A DNA stretch of 28,852 bases, from assembly GCA_001247695.2 (NCBI GenBank), contig LGRX02009732.1, forward strand, positions 1 through 28,852, written 5' to 3'. A program made the position numbers and the translations under genes. This document shows, in pieces, positions 10,520-18,886 of the stretch. Position 1 is the first letter of the stretch. Each line of letters starts with the position of its first letter. Below the pieces are notes generated by a model. That model did no database searches. It was not told the origin of the DNA and saw nothing but the letters and a program-made list of their open reading frames with translations. Origin of the DNA: Cymbomonas tetramitiformis. Lineage: Eukaryota > Chlorophyta > Pyramimonadophyceae > Pyramimonadales > Pyramimonadaceae.

Positions 10520-11567
10520 TGGCTACTATCCTTAATCCAGATCCTCCCACAAGGATCTAGCGCAAATGGGCATGGCGACGTTGTATGTCATATTTCTTGG
10601 CCCGGCATATGCTTTGGGGCAACATTTATGAACCTTTTGAATTATCTATAACATTGGTTTGCTTGAAATGTCGATGGTTTGACCTTTAATCTTAGCGTGG
10701 TTTGGGTGGGTGCTTTCACAGAATTTTAATTAAAATGCTAGATCCTCCCACAAGGATCTAGGGTACCGACAACTCTAGGCCTTGTTACACGAGCTCGGGT
10801 TGGTGCGTATGTTGTTAACCCTCGAGGGTATCACCAAAACTAATTTTGTAAGCCCTTCAATATCATACTAGCCGTATTAATCGCCGCATATGCGCATGAC
10901 ATGGTGTAGTACCGTCGAAATTCAATATTTCCATCATAATCAGGGTCTGAAAATCGTATTCTAGAACCTCTAGCGGTAGTTCTAAACGTTCAAAAAATCC
11001 CAAAAAAATCCCAAGGAGACTTTGAAGTCATATTAAAGTACTGAAGTACTCACCAAGGCAAAGATCTAGCCTCAAAGCTTAAAATGGACCAAGACTTACG
11101 CCCAAAATGCGAAATTGTCCCCATACTTAAGGAGTGTGTATATCTTACCCATGTGACCGCGTTCGTGTGATGTGTCCAATATACATGACCCAAGTCGTAT
11201 TTTGACCCAAACATGATTAATATACCTGCATACCTTGAGATATATCATGTATATAGTGGCAAAGGATCGATACACGATTGGCAAAAAAAATGTGGAAGAT
11301 ACACCCCGTTTTTGAAGCTTTAAAAAACGCAACAGTTCAAAATTTGGTTGGGGCATGCTATAAATGTATTAGCTAGGAGCATATATGATGGACTCTCGTC
11401 GAACCACGCACCATACTACTTAGTATAGGTCCCATGTGGAAAGCATTCCTTGGCGTTGACTTGTAGAAAGCTCGTGGGGTGCCTAAATAAATTATTGAAA
11501 AAGTGATCCTTGTGGGAGGATCTACAGCGTTCTAGGTCCTCCCACAAGGATCTCGGGATAGTAGCCA
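10520..11567. mobile_element. 1048-bp inverted-repeat element inserted in the reverse transcriptase gene
   Basis: The ends TGGCTACTATCC (10520-10531) and GGATAGTAGCCA (11556-11567) are perfect 12-bp inverted repeats, flanked by TATT at 10516-10519 and 11568-11571. Excising it with one TATT joins the reverse transcriptase frame as DACIYFIYTPTVKAMCVVYVDD, which has the expected spacing before YVDD. Just inside the ends lie copies of a 20-bp near-palindrome (AGATCCT, 6 bases, AGGATCT) at 10539-10558 and 10740-10759, a reversed copy at 11504-11523 and a one-mismatch copy at 11534-11553. There is no credible frame inside. The family is not assigned; the 4-bp duplication is short enough that the exact edges could shift by a base or two. 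Confidence 0.72.
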
Positions 11568-11571
11568 TATT

Positions 11572-12947
11572 TCATCTACACGCCTACGGTTAAGGCTATG
11601 TGTGTGGTATATGTGGATGACTTTGGTATGGCCTGTTCCACAGCCCTTGAGAGGGCCTTCTGGACTGCTTTCAGAGCAACCTTTAAGGCCAAACACTTGG
11701 GTCCTATATCCTCAATCCTTCAGATGACAGTACAGCATGATGACCAGGGGGTGTACCTCAATCAGTCTCGGCAGATTAAGGACCTTATGACAGCTAACAA
11801 CATACCCGAGAGACCCTTCCGTACACCTATGGACTCTAAGCTGGTGATATCAAAACCAGCAGACCCTGACCTCACTCTGGTAAAGCCCTATCGGTCTATC
11901 CTTGGGTCTCTGCTCTGGCACAGCAGGACTTCACGGCCAGATATCTACTATGCAGTTATCTACCTATCACAGTTTGTGGCCTGTCCCTCAGAGGACTCAA
12001 TGAAGGCTCTTATCAGAATTGCACAGTATCTGGACTGCACGGCACACTACAGAATGGCCTTCTATTACCCTGAGAGGCCAGCACGTGTGCTCACACTATT
12101 TGTGTACTCCGATGCTGACCTGGCCAGAGACCTGGAAAACTCAGCTAGATCATACTCTGGCATGGTGATATTCTTCTGTGGCATGATTCTACAGTATGGT
12201 ACGGTCAGACAGACTATCACAGAGACATCTTCTACGGGTTCAGAATATGTTGCAGCATCTACTGCAGCTCAGCGGGTGGTGTCTCTCATGTTTATGCTGA
12301 CAGAAATATTCGGCTATATACAACACCCTATTCAGGGACAGCCACCCTCTACTACTGGACTTGATTCTGAGATCACTGAAGCCGAGAGGGTCGCCACTGA
12401 CATTGCATTCAGCTACCCTGGGTTACAGCCGGGCACTCTCCTGACTAAACTCCTGGATTACACTACACCTACGGGTACAGGAGTCGGTGGTGTCAGGCCT
12501 GATGGCAAGTCAGTGACAAATGAGCTCGAGATTTATTCAGAATCAGACCGCAGGCCAGTGGACTATCAGAATATGAGAAGCACAGAATACCTTCCAGCCT
12601 CAGCGACCTGCCCCAGATTGGAGCTTCCTGTTCCTCTTCTCCTGGATAATGATGCATGCAGATCTATTGCTGAGAATATCCCGCTATCCCAGAAGATCAA
12701 GCATGTTCTGGTCAGATTCCATATGCTCAGAGACTTTGTCAGACTGGGCTGGATCATATGCTGGAGGGTACCTTCGGAGAAGAACTTGGCTGACCCCTAC
12801 ACCAAGCCGGTTCCTCCCACCAAGAACACCGTGCCCTACTTCAACATGCTCTTTGACAGCTACATGGATATGCAAAAGGCAGTGATTCAGGCTGCCAGAT
12901 CTTTTGGATTTTCGACATGGAGGCCTACTCAGAAAGCAGCAGCATGA
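11572..12947 (+). pseudogene. Copia polyprotein fragment: reverse transcriptase active site and RNase H
   Basis: The coding frame resumes with FIYTPTVKAM and reaches the catalytic YVDD at 11610-11621, then the reverse transcriptase thumb (GSLLWHSRTSRPDI). RNase H follows, with an active-site aspartate in YSDADLARD (12111), a glutamate in TGSEY (12243) and a further aspartate in LDNDACRSIAEN (12645). It ends with the family-typical KHVLVRFHMLRDFV and EKNLADPYTKP and stops at 12945-12947. The gap between TGSEY and LDNDA is about 134 residues, far more than the few dozen usual in Copia, so RNase H carries an extra block of about 90-100 residues. No frameshift is visible in this part. Confidence 0.9.
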
Positions 12948-13562
12948 TCTGATTGTGAGTACCCTCTGATTTGTCCTGTTTTGGGTTTTGTTTCTGACTG
13001 TGCTTTGCAGGTACTTTGTTGCAGGTACTTTATGATTTGGTTTTGAGAATATATGCAGAATACAACCAACCGATAGAATGACAGTTAGCCTAGAGGTTTA
13101 GCAAGCATGCACAAGACCTGTTATGTGAATGTTGCATGCCGTACCTTGACTCCTACGACCTTATGTACCCTTCGGGGACCCGTGACCGGCACCTGTCTCG
13201 TACGTGAGAGCCTCTGCCTCCACCCGCTGTGACCCTCCCTACATCTTCCTTTGTCTGTAAGTCTGACGGTGACGGGGTGACCTGGACCTGCCTTCGGGTA
13301 CTCCTTGTCATATCCCTGACGAAGCATCCGGCTGCATGGCACCGCGGTGTGCGGACCCTCAGGGCACAGCAGCATTCTATTCCCCCGGTGGAGGAGTGGC
13401 ACTAGAGACAGGGAGCTGATAGGCCTGCCAGGACCGTGTGGACTTTGTCCAGCTTTTTGGGGTTTTCAGCCCTGGCAGGCATGATTGTGGTTCTTTCTGG
13501 TCTGGACTGGAGATTGGTATGAGTGTATTCATTCTGGTCTGCCCACCTCACTCGAGGTGGTG
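12948..13562 (+). other. 3' untranslated region of the Copia element
   Basis: This is 615 bp between the polyprotein stop and the 3' LTR. It has no coding signal I trust; the minus-strand frame at 13121-13402 has no recognisable motif. The purine tract that should prime second-strand synthesis just before 13563 is weak (GAGGTGGTG at the border), so I do not mark one. Confidence 0.6.
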
Positions 13563-13855
13563 TGCTGGATTTGGCACGCCGACAGTGTCATCATCATCTG
13601 TGTCATCACCGATATGGTTCGACTACTATGACTTCTTCACTGTCATCAGCGCCATCTCCGATATCGACTTCGGTAGTCAGACAGTTCATAGCATCTGTCA
13701 TTTTCACATCTGACACCTTAGGGGCTGTCATCACATTCTTTCGGCGGAAGCTATAACACTTCGTATTATCTTGTGTATAGCTTCACAGTTTCACGGTTGA
13801 CATATGCGAGCGTAGCACCTGACTTGTAGTGCTTCACTGTGTGTTTGTTTTCACA
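13563..13855 (+). repeat. 3' LTR of the Copia element
   Basis: This is 293 bp, identical to 567-860 apart from one missing T near 13829. It starts TGCTGGATTT and ends TTTTCACA. The internal hairpin arms lie at 13747-13755 and 13776-13784. Confidence 0.95.
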
Positions 13856-13860
13856 CATCA
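13856..13860. repeat. Target-site duplication of the Copia element, right copy (CATCA)
   Basis: Matches 562-566 exactly. The helicase gene continues immediately after it. Confidence 0.93.
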
Positions 13861-15465
13861 CACAACTGAACCAAGGACAATCTTTCGTGTTACGCGCGGT
13901 ATTGGAGCATGCCAATCTACAAGCTACTGAGGGCACACGTGCCAAACCTTTCCTTGCGATCGTTAATGGCACGGCGGGCTCAGGAAAGACTTGGTTGATA
14001 CGAGCGCGGAAACAAGAGCTAGGCGATGCATGCGAAGTGTTGGCGCCTACGGGCGTGGCCGCTGATAACATCGGGGGCGCGACTTACCACTCCAAGATCC
14101 CCGTGCCGCGCGCGAAGGTAGATCGTGAAGACATCCATGTGTCCGGACCTCGCCTGAAGCAGTTCGTTGCGGATTTCGTCGGGAAAAATGGATTATCGTC
14201 GACGAAATGAGCATGCTTGGTCGTCGCTCACTCGGGCACATTGATGAGTTGCTTAAACAACTCATGGGGAACGACGAGTGGTTTGGTGGGATGAATATTA
14301 TTTTGGTGGGAGATCACGGGCAATTACCGCCCGTGAATGACTGTCGTGTTTTTGATGAGGCTGGAGTACGCTATCGTGGGCGCCATCTACAAAAGGCCCC
14401 TAAGTGGGCTTTGCGTGGGGTGGAAGCGTATGAGCACATGCACGCGGAGGGCCATGTTTTCTTTCTGGAGAAGGTGGAGCGCATCGATGCCGTTGGCTTG
14501 GATGATGTTGGGATCGAACAATGTGAATGGTTTCGAGCGTTTCAATTGCGTGTGCGCGATGGAGTCGCTACCCATGATGACTATAACCGGTTGAAGGCAC
14601 TCATGTTTGCGAACGGCGCAACGGAGGCGACGATCAGCCATGATTCCGATGTGTATCGCTTGGTGACCACGCGCGCTGCTAGGGATGAGAAAAATGCTGA
14701 GGCCTTGAAGAGGCATATCAATTGCGGCGCTCCCTTCATTAACATTCAAAGCCTCAACAGTAGCAAGGTTGCGGAGGAACGGCGGATGAGGAGGATATGC
14801 GGCTTCCCCACGATCTCCCCATGTGTATCGGCGCGCGTATGATGATCACCTGGAACCTTTGCATCGCTCATAATTTGGTCAATGGCACTGTGGGATTGGT
14901 TCATGATATCATTTGCAACGCTCAAGGGCTTGCGGTGGCGGTGCTTTTATTGGTGAAGAAACGGACTCCGTCTCAAGATGGGTACTCGGGGCCTTCTTTC
15001 TTGGAGCGTGTAGAAGGTGTCGACATGGATAAGTATGCCGTCGTCGCCATCGGCCGGAAGGTTTCTCAGATTTATGATGGCGGTGCCATGCATGAGCGAC
15101 AACAATTCCCATTAATGTTGGCTTGGGCTGTGACCATTCACAAAGCACAAGGGTTGACGCTCAATCGTGTAGTGATCGATGCTGGTGATGATGAGCGAAG
15201 CGTTGGGTTATTATTTGTTGCCCTCACTCGAGTTCGCCGACCTACTCACCTTGCCTTTCACCCATTCCCTGATGAATGCCGTATCACGACGACGATATCA
15301 AGGAAACCTGCCCTCGCAAAGCGCAAACAACACGAGATTCGTCTACGGCACATGTCAGTGCGCACCGCGCGGAGGTTGTCACATCTCAGCCCACCATCCA
15401 CGGCTTTCATTCTGCCAGTCGACGTGACGCTAATAACCGAACCTTGTCATCCGGCACCACCAAAG

Positions 15466-15579
15466 GTATACACGATATTGCCCACTCTCTTGAAGCTCAT
15501 CGTTAAAATTTGGCTTTTGATAATTTGTGGCCTTTGGGAGTTCTATATATTTTCTAACCCTATCCGTCTAACCATATAG
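15466..15579 (+). other. Intron joining helicase and OTU domains
   Basis: The 114-bp GT-AG intron runs from GTATAC to ACCATATAG, with CTAAC branch-like motifs near the acceptor. Unspliced, the frame hits the stop TAG that ends the intron. Spliced, AAG joins GCC and the frame continues as PPKAATTKIRSKQAKKTR into the OTU domain. Confidence 0.75.
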
Positions 15580-15976
15580 GCCGCAACGACCAAAATTAGG
15601 TCTAAGCAAGCGAAGAAGACACGAGTTGCCACGACGACGCGGCCGCCACCCGATCTTACGGGCATTGATGGTCAATTACATGTTTTGCACCACACCTTCA
15701 AAAATATATTGGGTGATGGTAACTGTTTATTCTACGCGGTGGCTTTTGCGGCGGGCTTGACCGATAGAGGAGACGATGTCCAGAAAGCAAGCTTTTTGCG
15801 GCGTGCCGCCGCAGGCATCTTATCGTCCGCCATTGGCCAAGTTTGGCGAATCGCGCCGGGAATGCAGGATACTATGGAAGAGTGGAGTGATCTTGTGGCC
15901 CGAGTTCAAAATGACCAACCCAATGCCACAGGGGTTTACACTTACGGCGGTGATTATACTACTATACGCCTTCCTT

Positions 15977-16051
15977 GTATGTCGAGTCTATATATGCATC
16001 TCTCTTTTTGCTAGCACCACTCCGTGTTTGATTTTTTTGTGCCGATCGCAG
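15977..16051 (+). other. Intron inside the OTU domain
   Basis: The 75-bp intron starts GTATGT and ends GATCGCAG, with a pyrimidine-rich run before the acceptor. It contains an in-frame TAG. Splicing creates the tryptophan of LPWDFAIKALA, matching the conserved W(G/D)..I.ALA segment of OTU proteases. Confidence 0.85.
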
Positions 16052-16392
16052 GGGACTTCGCCATAAAGGCTTTGGCCGTTCATTTCAATCGGGATATATA
16101 TTGCTTGCAACCAACCACTTATGCCCCGGATGGCACCGTCCAACAGCGCTCAGATACCAAACTTTTTCATGCCGATCCGAATCATCTTCCCGTTTTCTCC
16201 ATGCACACCACACGAGATGGGAGACAGATACCGCATCATAATGCGTACGCGCTTATTCCTTTCGACATTGCCAGGCAGACATTGTCAACTATAACGGCCG
16301 ATCGCATGGATTCCTCGAAGCCGATATTGATTTCTCACAATGGCAGGATTGATAGGGGCGCCCATTACAACAGCTCGTATATTTCTAGATAG

Positions 16393-16750
16393 TAGCGATG
16401 TGACATGATCCGTATATTATAGAATATAATTTGGATAGCCGTCCTGAGAATATCGGTGCAAGCCCCCAATAATTCTAGAATATTCTTGGTTGTAACACCT
16501 TGTAATAGAACATTTCTACTTGTAAATCTGAGCATTACGTATTGTGGGGTATTCAACTTCATACATCTGTGCGCATTTCAATAAGTAAACCCACCATTCC
16601 ATGCGTGGGCCCTCGCGAGCGGGGCTCCAACCTCCGGTCTGGATATATCATCATCGTAATATAAGTTACATATCTACGGGTTGATTTGCGTAATTATGTT
16701 TCGTGTACGTTATATCGGTGCGTGTGTCTACGCATGCTATGGCATGTGTA
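16393..16750. other. Non-coding flank after the helicase/OTU gene
   Basis: I see no gene here. It should hold the 3' end of the putative Helitron, which would be a short hairpin followed by CTRR. No convincing example was found, so the element's boundary is undefined. Confidence 0.5.
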
Positions 16751-17000
16751 CCCCCGATGTGGATTAAAAGGACGTGTCCGATGTGCAACGTTTAGGCCTG
16801 TCTGCCCCCGATGTGGAATAAAATGAGATGTCGGCCCCGATGTGGAATAAAATGAGATGTCTGCCCCGATTTGGATTAAAATGAAGTGTCCGCCCCCGAT
16901 GTGGACTAAAATGAAGTGTCTGCCCCGATGTTAATTAACATAAGATGTCGGTCCCCGATGTGGATTAAAATCAAATATCGGCCCCCGATGTAGACTTATC
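16751..17000. repeat. Degenerate tandem repeat, about eight 29-30 bp units
   Basis: Units begin with CCCCGATGTGGA or a variant at 16751, 16805, 16835, 16864, 16893, 16923, 16953 and 16982. The consensus is roughly CCCCGATGTGG, ATTAAAATGA, then GATGTCTG. The first unit is longer (54 bp) and the last is partial. Units differ by a few substitutions each. It is a minisatellite; no function is inferred. Confidence 0.85.
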
Positions 17001-18886
17001 GCTATATTTAAAATCAATAAAGTGGACACGGTATACGGTTTCAAATGACCATGCGAGAGTTCGGCTGCGCAATTCGATATGCTTCAAAGAAGTGGGATAT
17101 TCCCGACCTCCCTTGCCCGAGTCCCATTTTTTGGCCATTGTTTATTGATTTGTGGCTACCTTGCTATATTCGCATTTTGCTGACATTTCCATGTCTCCGC
17201 CATCATTCGGTGCCAGGTTCGGTTCATTTTACCGCACGCTTTTGTACATACCGAAGGTTATGTGTAATGGTTCCACGGCGTCTTCTTTAATGCCCTTCCG
17301 AGATCCTAGACTTGCTCCACAGTGGTGCGATTACTGGGTATCTATGGTAGCTAGGGGGGACGCATTGTGTGTGCGTGTGCGTGTCACAAAACAGAGCGTT
17401 TGATCCTCCATGACCAGTCGGGAGATGTTCTTCAGCAAGGTGGTTTAGGACTAGCAACGTGGTGCGGTTGGCTTTCTCAACGACGGAGACCACAAGCTGG
17501 ATGTTGTGTTTGGGCCGGGCCTTGCTGCCCAGCCAGTGCATGCCTGATGCGGGTCGAGGTGGATGTCCCCCGGGTGTACGAGTACAAGGTGGGCTTGCTG
17601 GATGCGTTGTATATGCCAGTGTATCACAAGCCTCTCTGACTCACGAAACTGCCAGCGCGAGTTAGCCTGTTGGGAACTTGGTGCCGTGATCGAGATGGAG
17701 GAGTACACAACCACTAGGAGCTGGCGATGCTACAGCGACTCCATCACGCAGTATCAACCACCGTTGTGCTACGTGCACGGATCGAGACTCGTCCTATATT
17801 CGCACTGGTCCCATACGTTTCCCCCAGGAGAGATTGGGTGCCAACTGTCCCTACAGTCTCATTCACTTTACGTTATGCGCGCGTGATATGCGTGCTGCGC
17901 GTCGCGCAACTTGGATGATATCTGTGCGTGACACGTCTAGCAAATTCCAGCGGGGGTATATCCTGAAAAAGAGGTGGTTTCTCCTCAAACCGCTAGTATG
18001 ACATGCCTTTCCGATTGTACTTGTGGGTTGAAGTATCCACGCACAGTGATAGCATGCCAAAATTTATCGATTCCCGAATTCTGGAGCATGTTGAATGCCC
18101 CTAAAAATGCACCCCGCTGTGGGCATCGCATAGAGCTGTGCATAAGGCGTCGCGCGCAGAGTTGCGAATGTATCACAGACATTAACTCAGGTGTATGTGT
18201 CTCGAAAGTCATACTAACATCACCAACATGGTACAACTGATAACTGATGATGCTGAGAGCTGTGCAGTGCATTGGCTCAGAAGGCAAACTAAGGCACATC
18301 GCATTGGCAATAGCTTATGGCATTATGCTGTACAAAATTAGTAAATATAGAAGTAAAGGCTGTGGGTTCTTATCGAAAAGCTACTGAACACAACAAAAAC
18401 TGTTTGACACCTTGCCATGTGCCGATTCAAGTATGAATTAAGAAAGCATGATATCTGGAGGAGCCACAAATATAGGAAGTCACTTGCTACCGAAGTCAGG
18501 CCAGAAGGAGCGTTCTCACTCCTTTCATAGAATGCTAAGCTCTGCCTCAAGTGCTTGCCAATTAGTGAACGGTCCTTCGCTTCCAACAGTCAATAAAATG
18601 CTTGGCGCTCCCGAAAGGTGCTCTTCAGGGGAAAATTCTTTCAGGTTTCGGTCAAGAATGCAAATACAGGTGAGCGTGCGCCTGCACTTAGCCATGTGTC
18701 CTTCGCACCCTGCCAGCAGAGTGCCATCATGCAATTTTCACGGATCGTGCACACCCTGAAGTAAGGACCAATAGGGCTGCCATGCACAACTGGAGATCTA
18801 CGCCCCTGTAAAACACTGGTGATTTATCTCTCCCTCCCGAAAAAGAAGAAGTTTCCGCTTTTTACTTTGGAGGTTCGCAGTACTGT
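17001..18886. other. Intergenic region with no supported gene
   Basis: Short frames exist on both strands and overlap one another, for example plus-strand cysteine-rich frames at 17563-17886 and 17974-18240. None has a motif, start context or splice pattern that decides the strand. The part just below 18887 would hold the 3' untranslated region and polyadenylation site of the ArfGAP gene, which cannot be placed from sequence alone. Confidence 0.4.

Larger units (their letters stand above)
567..13855 (+). mobile_element. Ty1/Copia LTR retrotransposon, itself carrying three nested insertions
   Basis: The element has two near-identical LTRs with TG...CA ends, a CATCA target duplication, and the domain order Gag, protease, integrase, reverse transcriptase, RNase H. 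Integrase before reverse transcriptase is diagnostic of Copia rather than Gypsy. Its span is 13.3 kb, of which about 3.8 kb is nested foreign DNA (6510-8276, 8403-9356, 10520-11567), leaving an element of about 9.5 kb. That is long for Copia, partly because of a roughly 700-residue spacer between the Gag zinc knuckle and the protease. It interrupts a helicase/OTU gene on the same strand. It cannot make a full polyprotein in its present state. Confidence 0.95.
13856..16392 (+). pseudogene. Pif1-family DNA helicase fused to an OTU cysteine protease (Helitron-type), 3' part
   Basis: Helicase motifs appear in order: Walker A GTAGSGKT (13968-13991), Walker B VDEMSML (from 14198), GDHGQLPPV (from about 14309), an LPHDLPMCIGARMM block (from 14800), AVTIHKAQGLT (about 15127) and VALTRVRRP (about 15220). 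This unwinds DNA using ATP. After an intron (15466-15579) the same frame enters an OTU deubiquitinase-like domain: GDGNCLFYAVA with the catalytic Asp and Cys (from 15712), a WDFAIKALAVHF segment formed across a second intron (15977-16051), and HHNAYALIP with the likely catalytic His. It stops at 16390-16392. Two frameshifts, near 14185 (in an A run) and near 14785, plus the Copia insertion mark it as defective. Helitrons are the known setting for Pif1-OTU proteins, but a stand-alone gene cannot be excluded. Confidence 0.85.

Noticed and set aside
13540..13562. Polypurine tract before the 3' LTR
   Set aside because: Only a short mixed GAGGTGGTG is present. It is too weak to annotate.
17287..17541. 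Minus-strand frame with a stretch VVSVVEKANRTTLLVLN
   Set aside because: It looks protein-like but is short, has no identified family, and overlaps a similarly plausible plus-strand reading (VGFLNDGDHKLDVVFG).
17563..18240. Cysteine-rich plus-strand frames that could be exons of a secreted protein
   Set aside because: Minus-strand frames over the same bases look equally protein-like, no known cysteine pattern fits, and no splice junction links the two frames convincingly.
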